From NCBI GenBank assembly GCA_963698645.1, contig CAVORP010000009.1:62001-126000 (forward strand): 64,000 nt of DNA, read 5' to 3'. The position numbers and the translations under genes are program-made. Positions 26,600 through 35,606 of the stretch are shown in pieces. The notes beneath the pieces were generated by a model, which was given only the letters and a program-made list of their open reading frames with translations, was not told the DNA's origin and searched no databases. The number at the start of each line of letters is the position of its first letter. The first letter of the stretch is position 1. This stretch comes from Ovoidimarina sp963698645. Lineage in GTDB: Bacteria; Pseudomonadota; Alphaproteobacteria; Rhodobacterales; Rhodobacteraceae.

Positions 26600-27570
26600 G
26601 CCGCCATCTCTCCCGCCGCAAGCGCGTCGGGCAGCGCCGCCCGCACCGCGCGCGCATCCCCCGTCAGGATCCGCTTGCGCAGGTCCCGGGGCGTTCCGGC
26701 CCGATCCATGTACCAGCCAAGATGCTTGCGGATCACCCGCCCGCCCAGATCCGCCCCATAGAACGACAGCGTATCCTCGAAATGCTCCGCCACGATCCGC
26801 GCCAATGCCGCGCCCCGCGGCGCAACGGGCGCGGTCCGTCCCGCCAATCCCGCGGCGACCTGCGACAAGATCCACGGCTGGCCCTGCACCCCGCGCCCGA
26901 TCATCACCCCATCGGCGCCGGACGCGGCAAGCGCCGCCCTCGCGCTGTCGGTTCCCACGATATCGCCATTGGCCACCACCGGGATCGTCACCGCGCGCTT
27001 GACCGCCCTGATCGACGCCCAGTCGGCCCGGCCCTTGTAGAACTGGCAGCGCGTGCGCCCATGGATCGTGATCATCCCGATCCCCTCGGCCTCCGCGCGC
27101 CGCGCCAGTTCCGGGGCGGTCTCGCGGTCGTCCCAGCCCAGCCGCGTCTTCAGCGTCACCGGAACATCCACCGCCGCCACCACCGCCGCGATCAGCCGCA
27201 GCGCATGGTCCAGATCCCGCAACAGCGCCGATCCCGAAAGCCCGCCCGTCACCTTCTTTGCCGGGCAGCCCATGTTGATATCGATGATCCGCGCGCCCCG
27301 GTCGGCCACCATCCGCGCCGCCTCGCCCATCCAGTAGGGGTCGCGGCCTGCCAGTTGCACCGCCGTCCCCTCGGTCCGGAGGCCCAGTTCGGCCCGCTCG
27401 CGCACGCCGGGCTTGGCCTGCACCATTTCCTGACTGGCCACCATCTCGCTCACGACCAGCCCCGCGCCAAAGCGCGCCACCAGCCGCCGGAACGGCAAAT
27501 CGGTGATTCCGGCCATCGGGGCCAGCAATACGGGGTAATCTGACGGGAAAACCGCCCGGTCCTTGAACAA
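26596..27570 (-). CDS. dusB: tRNA-dihydrouridine synthase DusB (NifR3)
   Basis: A 324-residue flavoprotein that reduces uridine in tRNA. TIM-barrel signatures are LAPMAGITDLPFRRLV, the active-site DINMGCPAKKVTGG with its catalytic Cys, MITIHGRTRCQFYKGRADW and VVANGDI. It is the first gene of the ntr operon, exactly as nifR3-ntrBC in Rhodobacter capsulatus. The start is a TTG at 27570 without a clear ribosome-binding site, and the N-terminus (FKDRAVFPSDYPV) is a little short for the family, so the true start may differ. Confidence 0.92.
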   Translation of the reverse strand: MFKDRAVFPSDYPVLLAPMAGITDLPFRRLVARFGAGLVVSEMVASQEMVQAKPGVRERAELGLRTEGTAVQLAGRDPYWMGEAARMVADRGARIIDINMGCPAKKVTGGLSGSALLRDLDHALRLIAAVVAAVDVPVTLKTRLGWDDRETAPELARRAEAEGIGMITIHGRTRCQFYKGRADWASIRAVKRAVTIPVVANGDIVGTDSARAALAASGADGVMIGRGVQGQPWILSQVAAGLAGRTAPVAPRGAALARIVAEHFEDTLSFYGADLGGRVIRKHLGWYMDRAGTPRDLRKRILTGDARAVRAALPDALAAGEMAA

Positions 27571-27819
27571 ACGCTCAATCCTTGTGCAACTACGCAGGAG
27601 CTATGCCGACTTGCAGGAAAAGGCAAATCCTGACGGCAGGTTAATCTGGCACGATCTACACCTGCCCATTTTTTAAGCGGTTCTGCCGGGAAAATGGAAG
27701 CCATTGTCACTGAACCCGCCAGACCCTAGACACTTGATGTGAAGAACAGACACCGGGACGCCGCGGGACATGACGCCTTCCCCGGGCGCGACCCCGCCAG
27801 AGAACTGCCGAAGGACCGC

Positions 27820-28308
27820 ATGAGCTTGACCGATATCAGACTGGGCAACGGGTTCGACGTGCACCGTTTCGGCCCCGGCGACCACGTGATCCTCTGCGGC
27901 CACAAGATTCCCCACAGCCACGGCCTCGACGGCCATTCCGACGCCGATGTGGGCATGCATGCGGTGACCGACGCGATCTACGGCGCGCTGGCCCAGGGCG
28001 ATATCGGCCGCCACTTCCCGCCGTCCGACCCGCAATGGAAGGGCGCCGACAGCGCGGTGTTCCTTGCCCATGCGGTGGGCCTCGCGCTCGGCCACGGCTA
28101 CCGGATCGCCAATATCGACTGCACGCTGATCTGCGAATTGCCGAAGATCGGCCCCCATGCGCCAGCGATGATCGCCCGCATGGCGGAACTCACGGGCGTG
28201 GCCCAGGACCGTATCTCGGTCAAGGCCACCACCTCGGAACAACTTGGCTTCACCGGCCGCGGCGAAGGCATCGCCGCTTTGGCCACCGTCAGCCTCGTGT
28301 CGCCATGA
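27820..28308 (+). CDS. ispF: 2-C-methyl-D-erythritol 2,4-cyclodiphosphate synthase
   Basis: A 162-residue MEP-pathway enzyme. The zinc site is GNGFDVHRF (Asp/His near residues 11-13) plus the His in DGHSDADV; the family signature is SDADVGMHAVTDAI. CDP-binding and stacking motifs appear in KATTSEQLGFTGRGEGI. It is a stand-alone IspF, not the IspDF fusion common in alphaproteobacteria, and no ispD lies upstream here. AAGGA sits six bases before the ATG. It is followed by pgpA with an ATGA overlap. Confidence 0.95.
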   Translation: MSLTDIRLGNGFDVHRFGPGDHVILCGHKIPHSHGLDGHSDADVGMHAVTDAIYGALAQGDIGRHFPPSDPQWKGADSAVFLAHAVGLALGHGYRIANIDCTLICELPKIGPHAPAMIARMAELTGVAQDRISVKATTSEQLGFTGRGEGIAALATVSLVSP

Positions 28309-28808
28309 CCGCCCCTCTCGCCCGCGTCATCGCCACCTTCGGCTTCGTGGGGCACCTGCGCCCGGCCTCCGGCACATGGGGCTCGGCCGCGGCGATCCCC
28401 GTCGCCTGGGTCCTGCACATGGCGGGCGGCCCGTTCCTTCTGGGCGCCGCGACACTGGCGCTGTTCGCCGCCGGTCTCTGGGCCTCGGCGGGCTTCATGC
28501 ACGCCACCGGCACCCATGACCCGTCCGAGATCGTCGTGGACGAGGCCGTGGGTCAGTGGATCGCGCTCTGGCCGATCTCGATCGGTGCCGCCCATGCGGG
28601 CGCCGAGGTCACTGCCCTCTGGCCCGGCATCCTCACCGCCTTCCTCCTGTTTCGCGCCTTCGATATCTGGAAACCGGGGCCCATCGGCTGGGCCGACCGG
28701 CAACCGGGAGCCATGGGGGTGATGCTGGACGATGTGCTCGCCGGCATCGCTGCCGCCGTCTGCGTCATGGCGCTGGCCTGGGTCGCCCACGGGCTGATGG
28801 GGGCATGA
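28305..28808 (+). CDS. pgpA: Phosphatidylglycerophosphatase A
   Basis: A 167-residue membrane phosphatase that makes phosphatidylglycerol from its phosphate. The N-terminus GFVGHLRPASGTWGSAAAIP and the catalytic acidic stretch THDPSEIVVDEAVGQWIAL are typical, followed by LFRAFDIWKPGPIGWAD. Four hydrophobic segments are visible. The start overlaps the ispF stop and its stop overlaps the cinA start, both as ATGA, giving a coupled three-gene operon. Confidence 0.92.
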   Translation: MTAPLARVIATFGFVGHLRPASGTWGSAAAIPVAWVLHMAGGPFLLGAATLALFAAGLWASAGFMHATGTHDPSEIVVDEAVGQWIALWPISIGAAHAGAEVTALWPGILTAFLLFRAFDIWKPGPIGWADRQPGAMGVMLDDVLAGIAAAVCVMALAWVAHGLMGA

Positions 28809-29275
28809 ACGTCGCGGGTCTTCTGGACCAGGCCCGCACCCTCGGGCTGACCATCGCCACCGCCGAAAGCTGCACCGGCGGCATGGTCGCCGCCGCGCTC
28901 ACCGATATCCCTGGCGCGTCCGACGTGTTCGACCGCGGCTTCATCACCTATTCCAACGCCGCCAAGATCCAGATGCTGGGGGTCAGCCCCGCCACGCTCG
29001 ACACCCATGGCGCGGTCTCAAAGGAAGTGGCCCTCGAAATGGCCGAGGGGGCCCTCGCGCATTCGGGCGCGACCCTCGCGGTCTCGGTCACCGGGATCGC
29101 CGGTCCCGGCGGATCGGAGCTCAAGCCCGAAGGCAGGGTCTGCTTCGGCCTCGCGCGCGAGGGTCGCCCCACAGAAACCCGCAGCATCGACTTCGGCGCC
29201 CTTGGCCGCGACCGGGTGCGTCGCGCGGCCCGCGACACGGCTCTGACGCTTCTGCAGGCGGCCTTGGATGCGTAA
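28805..29275 (+). CDS. pncC: Nicotinamide-nucleotide amidohydrolase (CinA C-terminal family)
   Basis: A 156-residue CinA C-domain protein. It has the signature TIATAESCTGGMVAAALTDI (Ser/Cys region about residues 16-35), then FDRGFITYSNAAKIQMLGV and VSVTGIAGPGGSELKPEG. Stand-alone versions deamidate NMN in the pyridine nucleotide cycle. It is the last gene of the ispF-pgpA operon, coupled by ATGA. Confidence 0.9.
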   Translation: MNVAGLLDQARTLGLTIATAESCTGGMVAAALTDIPGASDVFDRGFITYSNAAKIQMLGVSPATLDTHGAVSKEVALEMAEGALAHSGATLAVSVTGIAGPGGSELKPEGRVCFGLAREGRPTETRSIDFGALGRDRVRRAARDTALTLLQAALDA

Positions 29276-29279
29276 CGCC

Positions 29280-29321
29280 ATGCGCATGGAATACACATGG
29301 TTTCGGCATGAAAACCACATA
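29280..29321. repeat. Two 22-bp-spaced repeats, locus 1
   Basis: ATGCGCATGGAATACACATG (29280-29299) is followed 22 bases later by a degenerate copy (29302-29321, 14 of 20 matches). The intact 20-mer recurs exactly, inverted, at 47347-47366, again in a 22-bp tandem pair. It includes the 10-bp palindrome CATGCGCATG. Here it lies between the converging pncC and RatA/COQ10 genes. Confidence 0.6.
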
Positions 29322-29329
29322 ACAGATAT

Positions 29330-29773
29330 TCAGCCGTAAAGCTCTGCCGCCCGCCGCTCGAAGGCGCGGACCACCCGCTGCATCGCATCGTTGAAAACAA
29401 GGCCGATGACCGATTGCAGCACCGCGTTCCGAAACTCGAAATCGACATGGAACACGACCTCGCAGCCCCCCATGGCCTCCCGGAACTCCCAGGTCGAATG
29501 CATATACCGGAACGGCCCGTCCAGATAATCCGTGACGATCCTCCGCTCCTTGGGCCACAGCACCACGCGGCTCGTGAACTTCTCCCGGAACACCTTGAAA
29601 GAAATCACCAAATCCGCCGTCATGATGCTGTGATCGCCCCTCTCGTCGATCCCCCGCACCCGCGCCGCAGCACACCAAGGCAGGAACTCGGGATAGCGCG
29701 CGACATCGGCCACCAGATCGTACATCTGTTGCGCAGAATAGGGCAGCGGTCGGGTTTCGGAATGGCTCGGCAT
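29330..29773 (-). CDS. Type II toxin RatA / COQ10 family (START-like) protein
   Basis: A 147-residue START/Bet v1-fold protein. It begins with the family pattern RPLPYSAQQMYDLVADVARYPEFLPWC, and has DLVISFKVFREKFTSRV and the C-terminal FNDAMQRVVRAFERRA helix. In bacteria these proteins are called RatA after the E. coli ribosome-association toxin; the mitochondrial relative Coq10 binds ubiquinone, and that role seems more likely here. It has its own start, diverging from hpt. Confidence 0.88.
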   Translation of the reverse strand: MPSHSETRPLPYSAQQMYDLVADVARYPEFLPWCAAARVRGIDERGDHSIMTADLVISFKVFREKFTSRVVLWPKERRIVTDYLDGPFRYMHSTWEFREAMGGCEVVFHVDFEFRNAVLQSVIGLVFNDAMQRVVRAFERRAAELYG

Positions 29774-29843
29774 CGCTTAGGGTCTCTTGCAGTTGGGCCG
29801 TGAAATCGTCAAATGGCCCGGAGAGTCAAGGGGATGGGGGGCG

Positions 29844-30377
29844 ATGACGCAGCCTTATGTAATCGACACGATGATCTCGGCCAAAACCATCGCGGCCCGG
29901 ATCGAAACCCTCGCCCGCGAGATCCGCGCCTCCTTCGCGGACACCGACAAGCTTGTCATGGTGGGGCTTCTGCGCGGCTCGTTCGTCTTCATCGCCGATC
30001 TGGTGCGCGAGCTGGAAATGAACGTCGAAGTCGATTTCCTCGAGGCGTCAAGCTATGGCGATTCCACGGAATCCTCCCGCGAAGTCAGGATCTTGAAGGA
30101 TCTTCGCGGAGAGATCGCGGGGCGCGACGTCCTGCTGGTCGAGGATATCGTGGATACCGGCCACACCCTGTCGCAAGTGGTCCGCTTCCTGTCGAACCGG
30201 GGTCCCCGGCGGCTTGAAACCATCGCCCTTCTGGACAAGCCCAGCCGCCGCGAGGTCGAGATCAAGGCCTCCTGGACCGGCTTCGAGATCCCCGATGAAT
30301 TCGTCGTGGGCTACGGCATCGACTATGCCCAGCGAAACAGGAACCTGCCCTATATCGGCAAGGTCCGCTTCACCTGA
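29844..30377 (+). CDS. hpt: Hypoxanthine phosphoribosyltransferase
   Basis: A 177-residue purine salvage enzyme. The PRPP-binding loop is VLLVEDIVDTGHTL (residues 96-109), and the flexible-loop region includes LEASSYGDSTESS. The hood motif FEIPDEFVVGYGIDY is typical of Hpt. It makes IMP or GMP from the free base and PRPP. The ATG at 29844 has a G-rich ribosome-binding site. It is convergent with the HNH gene downstream. Confidence 0.93.
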   Translation: MTQPYVIDTMISAKTIAARIETLAREIRASFADTDKLVMVGLLRGSFVFIADLVRELEMNVEVDFLEASSYGDSTESSREVRILKDLRGEIAGRDVLLVEDIVDTGHTLSQVVRFLSNRGPRRLETIALLDKPSRREVEIKASWTGFEIPDEFVVGYGIDYAQRNRNLPYIGKVRFT

Positions 30378-30416
30378 TCGCCCGGTTTCGGGGAAATTAA
30401 CGATTGTGCCGCAGGA

Positions 30417-31001
30417 TCAGGCCTGCAGTTCCGCGTCCCAGTACAGGAAATCGAGCCATGTCTCGTGCAGGTGGTTCGGCGGGAATTTCCGGCCCTGGTT
30501 GCGCAATTCCTCGGCCCCCGGCTGACGTGGTGGCTTGCGCAGGTTCAGGCCCGACCGGTGCAGGGATTTCGCGCCCTTCCGAAGGTTGCAGCTTGAACAG
30601 GCCGCAACCACGTTCTCCCAGCTTGTCACCCCGCCCCGGGCACGCGGCACCACATGGTCAAACGTCAGATCGCCCCGGGCGCCGCAATACTGACAGGCAA
30701 ACTCGTCCCGCAGAAACAGGTTGAAGCGGGTGAATGCGACCCGCCGCTGGGGTTTCACATAGTCCTTCAGCACCACGACCGAAGGAATCCTGATCTCGGT
30801 CGAGGGCGAGCGGACCACCTCGTCATATTCCGCAAGGATCGTCACCCGATCCAGCCAGGCGGCCTTGATCGCCTCCTGCCACGGCCAGAGCGACAGGGGA
30901 TAGTAGGACAGCGGCCGGTAATCGGCGTTCAGAACCAACGCCGGGTTGTGCCGAAGACTGTTCGGCTCGCGTACGAAACTTGTTCTGAACTCACCATGCA
31001 T
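30417..31001 (-). CDS. HNH endonuclease domain protein
   Basis: A 194-residue protein with a C-terminal HNH nuclease: RDEFACQYCG, DLTFDHVVPRARGG, ENVVAACSSCNLRKG. Two CxxC pairs bind zinc around the DHV and N catalytic positions. The N-terminal half (NADYRPLSYYPLSLWPWQEAI) is the conserved arm of the stand-alone alphaproteobacterial HNH family. Its cellular role is not established, and it carries no sign of mobility. The start ATG 31001 is chosen over GTG 31019 because it fits relatives. Confidence 0.87.
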   Translation of the reverse strand: MHGEFRTSFVREPNSLRHNPALVLNADYRPLSYYPLSLWPWQEAIKAAWLDRVTILAEYDEVVRSPSTEIRIPSVVVLKDYVKPQRRVAFTRFNLFLRDEFACQYCGARGDLTFDHVVPRARGGVTSWENVVAACSSCNLRKGAKSLHRSGLNLRKPPRQPGAEELRNQGRKFPPNHLHETWLDFLYWDAELQA

Positions 31002-31184
31002 CTGCGACTCCGTCCTCACTCTGCGGTCCGGGCTACCGGCTCAGAGCGGGGGAACCCGCCCCAGCCTCGGTTGGACTATATATGGCGGTATGCGCCTGAC
31101 AACCCCCATGATTTGCGTAATTGTCGGGCATCGGAAAAATCGCATGCGTGACGATCCCGTGACGGACCTTCGCCGCCCCGGGGG

Positions 31185-31850
31185 TCAGGAAATTCCCAAC
31201 TGCTCCCGCATGAAGGCCAGCGCCACCGATAAGCCGTCGGGCGCGATCCCGTGGCCCGTCCCCCGCATCACATGGGCATAGACCGGAAAGCCCGCCTGCG
31301 TCAGCGCCTGCCCGGCCTCGTTCAGCGAGGCAAAGGGCACCACGTCATCGGCATCGCCATGGACCAGCAGGACCGGGGGTTTCGACACCGTCTCTGCCGC
31401 CAGCAGCTCCGGCATCAGAAGCCGCCCCGAAATGCCCACCACCCCCGCAACGGGCAGCGGCCGCCGCGGCGCGATATGCAGCGAGATCATGCACCCCTGC
31501 GAGAACCCCAGAAGGACCAGCCGATCGGGCATAAGCTCCAGCCGCGCCAGTTCCGCGTCCAGCATCGCGTCCACATCCGCGAACGACGCCTCGAGCGCCG
31601 CACGGGCCGCGGCTTCCGACGAGCCGTCAAGCCACGGGATCGGCGCCCATTGAAACCCCATCGGATTGTTGGTGCAGGGGTCGGGCGCATCGGGCGCAAC
31701 AAAGGCCGTGTCGGGCATATGCGGTGCCAGCGGATCGGCCAGCCCCAAAAGGTCGTTCCCATCCGCGCCATAGCCATGGAGAAAGACCACAAGCGACGTC
31801 GCCTTGCCCGAGGCCGCATCCCTGCGGTGCACCGTCAATTCCCGTGTCAT
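31185..31850 (-). CDS. Alpha/beta hydrolase, carboxylesterase/phospholipase family
   Basis: A 221-residue serine hydrolase. The oxyanion loop is VVFLHGYGADGNDLLGLA, the nucleophile elbow is LLGFSQGCM (Ser about residue 117), the Asp is in VHGDADDVVP and the His in GTGHGIAPDGL. This fits the acyl-protein thioesterase/carboxylesterase YpfH group. The ATG 31850 overlaps the glycosylase stop (ATGA) and has an AAGGGA ribosome-binding site. Confidence 0.9.
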   Translation of the reverse strand: MTRELTVHRRDAASGKATSLVVFLHGYGADGNDLLGLADPLAPHMPDTAFVAPDAPDPCTNNPMGFQWAPIPWLDGSSEAAARAALEASFADVDAMLDAELARLELMPDRLVLLGFSQGCMISLHIAPRRPLPVAGVVGISGRLLMPELLAAETVSKPPVLLVHGDADDVVPFASLNEAGQALTQAGFPVYAHVMRGTGHGIAPDGLSVALAFMREQLGIS

Positions 31851-32479
31851 CTCGTCCCTTCCCGCTCTTTCGCCACCCGGTAGTAGGCCCAGAGAAGCCG
31901 GGCTGCAACGCCCCGCCATGGCGACCACTCCGCCGCCATCTCGCGCAAGGCCCGTTCGGTCGGACGATCCTCCAGCGCGAAGAGCACGCGGGCGGCCTCC
32001 TGAAGCGCCAGATCGCCGGGGGCAAAGACATCCGCCCGGCCCAGCGAGAACATCGCATAGATCTCGGCCGTCCACCGTCCGATCCCGGGCACAGCGACCA
32101 GGATCTCGATGACTTCATCCGTGGGACGGGCCCGAAGCCCCGGAAAGTCGATCCGCGACCGGGCCAGTTCGCGGGCATAGCGGATCTTCTGGCGCGACAG
32201 GCCACAGGCCCGCAACTCCTCGTCCGAGGCCCGCAGGATCTTGCGCGGCCCGGTATGGCCTGCCGCCTTCATCCGCCCCCAGATCGCATTCGCCGACGCG
32301 ACCGAGACCTGCTGGCTCACGATCGCATCCAGAAGCGCCGCGAACCCGTCCGGCCGCCGCCGCAGCGGCACCGGGCCCGTCAGGGCAAGCGCGGTCGCGA
32401 AACGCGGCTCGCGGCGCGCCAGAAAGGCCGCGCCCTCGGCCACGCAATCCGGGGTTTCGATGATCCGACCGATGCTCAT
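31847..32479 (-). CDS. DNA-3-methyladenine glycosylase (AlkA-type, HhH-GPD)
   Basis: A 210-residue base-excision glycosylase. The helix-hairpin-helix is VAVPGIGRWTAEIYAMFSLG, followed by the catalytic Asp region ADVFAPGDLALQ. The N-terminal substrate pocket region has LLDAIVSQQVSVASANAIW. It lacks the extra N-terminal domain of E. coli AlkA, as is common in alphaproteobacteria. It removes alkylated purines and is co-translated with the esterase gene. Confidence 0.92.
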   Translation of the reverse strand: MSIGRIIETPDCVAEGAAFLARREPRFATALALTGPVPLRRRPDGFAALLDAIVSQQVSVASANAIWGRMKAAGHTGPRKILRASDEELRACGLSRQKIRYARELARSRIDFPGLRARPTDEVIEILVAVPGIGRWTAEIYAMFSLGRADVFAPGDLALQEAARVLFALEDRPTERALREMAAEWSPWRGVAARLLWAYYRVAKEREGTR

Positions 32480-32488
32480 CCGACCGTT

Positions 32489-33223
32489 CTACAGGCGCCG
32501 ACGCACCCATGCCAGCGCTTCAGTCACAGTCCGGATGCGCGCGGCCTGGGGCTGTGGCGGCCTGCGGATCATCCCCACCGGAATGCCCAGTTGGCGCGCC
32601 GCCTCGATCACCGGCATCCCCGCCCCGCCGCCCGAATTGCGCGCGATCACCCAGTCGATGCCAAGCGCGTGCAGCATGGAGATAAGCGCATCGAACGACA
32701 TCGGAGCCGGATGATGCACGAACCGGCCATGGCTGAAGGGGAATGCGTCCTGCCCCCGGTCCCGCACCCGCAGGAAGATCGTCCGGCCCTCGAGCGGATA
32801 GAAATCCTCGAGCCCGTGCCGACCCGTCGCCAGCAGGACCCGCGCGCCCTCGGGCACATGCAGCGCCGCCTCGGCGCCAGAGTTCAGGAAGGTCCAGTTA
32901 TCCGTTGCATGGGGCACCCATGGGGGCCGCAGGAACTGGACATAGGGAATATCATGCGCCGCACAGACGCGCGCGGTGCGCTCGGAAATCCGTGCGGCGA
33001 AGGGATGGGTCACATCCAGCACCGCCTCGATCCGCTCGTGCAAAAGCCAGTCGGTGAATGCCGCCTCGCCACCCCAGCCACCGATGCGGATGGGCAGGTT
33101 CAAGGTTTGGGGAGCGCGCGACGCGCGCGCAAGAGATGCGATGGTCACGACCTGACTGAAGCGCGCCAGCGCCTGCCCGACCTGAACCGATTCCGGCGTC
33201 CCGGCCAGCAGCAGTAACTTCAT
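32489..33223 (-). CDS. cobK: Precorrin-6A / cobalt-precorrin-6A reductase
   Basis: A 244-residue CobK/CbiJ protein of cobalamin synthesis that reduces precorrin-6A with NADPH. Typical segments are LLLAGTPESVQVGQAL, VLDVTHPFAARISERT, VLLATGRHGLEDFYPL and WVIARNSGGGAGMPVIEAARQLG. No other cobalamin gene is adjacent, so the pathway must be encoded elsewhere. It is divergent from the MFS transporter. Confidence 0.93.
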   Translation of the reverse strand: MKLLLLAGTPESVQVGQALARFSQVVTIASLARASRAPQTLNLPIRIGGWGGEAAFTDWLLHERIEAVLDVTHPFAARISERTARVCAAHDIPYVQFLRPPWVPHATDNWTFLNSGAEAALHVPEGARVLLATGRHGLEDFYPLEGRTIFLRVRDRGQDAFPFSHGRFVHHPAPMSFDALISMLHALGIDWVIARNSGGGAGMPVIEAARQLGIPVGMIRRPPQPQAARIRTVTEALAWVRRRL

Positions 33224-33423
33224 TTCCGCACCCGTCTCGCTAATGAATTACGCATGATCCCAAAGGGAACCCGTCGCCGAAACGCCTCCTGGTGTATGCT
33301 CCGGTATACAGCAAAACGTTGATTCTGATAGCAGGTTCGCCCGCGCCCGGCGGCCAAGCGTCAAGTGGTCGCGGATGTGCAAGCTGCTTGCCGTTGGCCG
33401 TGGCCGACGCTAGCACAAGCGTC

Positions 33424-34647
33424 ATGATCGTTTCGCCCCCCGAAGACCGGCGCGCAAAGCGTAACGTGGCCGTCCTTGTGGCGGCCCAGGCGATTCTGGG
33501 AAGCCAGATGCCGATGATTTTCGTCATCGGAGGGCTGGCCGGACAGCAGCTTTCGCCGATCGCCTGCCTCGCCACCCTGCCGATCTCGATGATCGTGTTC
33601 GGCTCGATGACGACCGCGCCGTGGCTGTCGTCGCTGATGCAGCGCCATGGGCGCCGGGCCGGATTCATGGTGGGCGCCACCGGCGGGCTGATCGGCGCGG
33701 GGATCGCGGCTGCGGGCCTCGCGATGAACAACTTCTGGCTGTTCCTCCTGGGCTCCTACCTGACCGGTATCTACATGTCGGCGCAGGGGTTCTACCGCTT
33801 CGCCGCCGCCGATACGGCCTCTGACGACTTCCGCCCCAAGGCGATTTCCTACGTCCTGGCGGGCGGATTGCTCTCGGCTTTGATCGGGCCCCAGATCGTG
33901 GCCTTTCTGACCGACGGTCCGGTGGCGACCGTCGATCGCTTCATCCCTGTCTATTTCGCCGTCATGGCTCTGAACCTGATCGGTATGGCGATCTTCTTTG
34001 GCCTCGACATCCCGAAACCGCCCCTGCCCGCCTTTGACGCGCCCGCGGGACGGTCGCGCCGGGCGCTTCTGACCGAACCCGCAATCCTCGTGGCGGTGAT
34101 CTGCGGGATGGTGTCCTACGCGCTGATGAACCTCGTGATGACCTCGACGCCGCTTGCGGTGGTGGGCTGCGGGTTCAGCGTCGCGGATGCCTCGCATGTC
34201 GTTTCGGCCCATGTGCTGGCGATGTTCGCACCCTCGTTCTTCACCGGCCACCTGATCGCCCGCTTCGGCTCCGAGCGCATCGTCGCCACCGGGCTGGTGA
34301 TCCTTGGCCTGGCGGGCGTCGTGGCGCTGAGCGGGGTGACGCTGGGCAATTTCTTTGTCGCGCTGATCCTGCTGGGCTTCGGTTGGAACTTCGGTTTCAT
34401 CGGCGCCACCACGATGCTGACCGCGACCCACGCGCCCCATGAAAGAGGCCGGGTTCAGGGGCTGAACGATTCGATCGTCATGGGCTGCGTCACCGTCGCT
34501 TCGCTGGCGTCGGGCGGGCTGATGAACTGCGCAGGCGGCGATGTCGTCGAGGGCTGGAACGCCGTGAACATTGCCATGGTGCCGTTCCTGGCGCTGGCGG
34601 GGGGCGCGCTGATCTGGCTCGCGCTGCGCCCGGCCCGCATCGTCTGA
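33424..34647 (+). CDS. Major facilitator superfamily transporter
   Basis: A 407-residue transporter with about twelve hydrophobic segments. The A-motif-like loop is QRHGRRAGFMVGA, and PHERGRVQGLNDSIV marks the second half. This pattern is common in uncharacterised alphaproteobacterial MFS proteins. The substrate is unknown. The ATG at 33424 begins MIVSPPEDRRAKRN; an upstream extension in the same frame is less protein-like. Confidence 0.85.
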   Translation: MIVSPPEDRRAKRNVAVLVAAQAILGSQMPMIFVIGGLAGQQLSPIACLATLPISMIVFGSMTTAPWLSSLMQRHGRRAGFMVGATGGLIGAGIAAAGLAMNNFWLFLLGSYLTGIYMSAQGFYRFAAADTASDDFRPKAISYVLAGGLLSALIGPQIVAFLTDGPVATVDRFIPVYFAVMALNLIGMAIFFGLDIPKPPLPAFDAPAGRSRRALLTEPAILVAVICGMVSYALMNLVMTSTPLAVVGCGFSVADASHVVSAHVLAMFAPSFFTGHLIARFGSERIVATGLVILGLAGVVALSGVTLGNFFVALILLGFGWNFGFIGATTMLTATHAPHERGRVQGLNDSIVMGCVTVASLASGGLMNCAGGDVVEGWNAVNIAMVPFLALAGGALIWLALRPARIV

Positions 34648-34665
34648 CGCCGCACGCGACCCCGG

Positions 34666-35526
34666 TCAGAGTCGGGACGCCCCGAAGGTGTCGCAAGCCG
34701 CGATCTCGCCGCTTTCATAACCACGCAGGAACCACCGCTCGCGCTGTTCCGCGCTGCCGTGGCTGAAGGTATGGGGCTGTGGGACGCGCCCGGCATTCCG
34801 CTGCAGCGTGTCGTCCCCGATCTGGCGGGCCGCGTTCATCGCCTCGGCGATATCGCCGCGTTCGAGACTGCCGAAGCGGGCATGCGCCTCGCGCGCCCAG
34901 AGACCCGACAGGCAATCGGCCTGCAACTCGATCCGAACCGAGATCGCGTTTGATTCCGCTTGGCTCACCTGTGCCCGGATCCGGTTCGCCTGACCCAGAA
35001 TGCCCAGTTCGTTCTGCACATGATGCGCGACCTCGTGGGCCACAACATAGGCGGCGGCGAAATCGCCCCCCGCCCCCAGACGCCGCGACAGGGTCGTGAA
35101 GAAATCGGTGTCGAGATACGCCTTCTTGTCGCCCGGACAATAGAACGGCCCCGTCGCCCCCGACGCCCCGCCACAGGGCGATTGCGTCACCCCCTTGAAC
35201 AGGACGAGCACGGGCGGAGTGTAGTCGGCACCAAGCTGATCGCGAAAGACGCCGGCCCAGACCTCTTCGGTATCCGCCAGCGTGACCGAGACGAATTCGG
35301 CCGCGCGCTGGTCGGCCTCGGTGATCTCGACCGATTGCGGGCTATTGGTGGCAATCCCGCCACCGCCCTGAAGAAGCGGCGTCACATCGACGCCCAGAAG
35401 CCAGCCGATCAGCAGGATCGCGATCAGGCCGAAGCCTCCGATCCCCCCGACCGCGACCTTTCCGCCCCCGCCCATCCGGCGGCGATCCTCGATATTCTGA
35501 CTTCCGCGTCGTCCCTGCCAGCGCAT
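34666..35526 (-). CDS. Neutral zinc metallopeptidase (YpfJ family)
   Basis: A 286-residue membrane-anchored putative metalloprotease. A short basic N-terminus with RRMGGGGK is followed by one transmembrane segment (about residues 26-44, GGIGGFGLIAILLIGWLLG). The zinc motif is VVAHEVAHHVQN, and ELQADCLSGLW supplies the downstream acidic ligand region. Two cysteines flank FYCPGDKKAYLDTDFF. Family length and order match. The substrate is unknown. Confidence 0.9.
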   Translation of the reverse strand: MRWQGRRGSQNIEDRRRMGGGGKVAVGGIGGFGLIAILLIGWLLGVDVTPLLQGGGGIATNSPQSVEITEADQRAAEFVSVTLADTEEVWAGVFRDQLGADYTPPVLVLFKGVTQSPCGGASGATGPFYCPGDKKAYLDTDFFTTLSRRLGAGGDFAAAYVVAHEVAHHVQNELGILGQANRIRAQVSQAESNAISVRIELQADCLSGLWAREAHARFGSLERGDIAEAMNAARQIGDDTLQRNAGRVPQPHTFSHGSAEQRERWFLRGYESGEIAACDTFGASRL

Positions 35527-35606
35527 CCGCACCCCCTCGCAACAAACCCTCGGACTTGACCTTATCCGCTTCGCGTGACTTGTGGTCCCCAAAAATGCAG
35601 GATTCG

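Noticed and set aside
27571..27819. Missing ispD part of an IspDF fusion
   Set aside because: Only 250 bases are available and no IspD motif is visible. IspF has its own ribosome-binding site and start.
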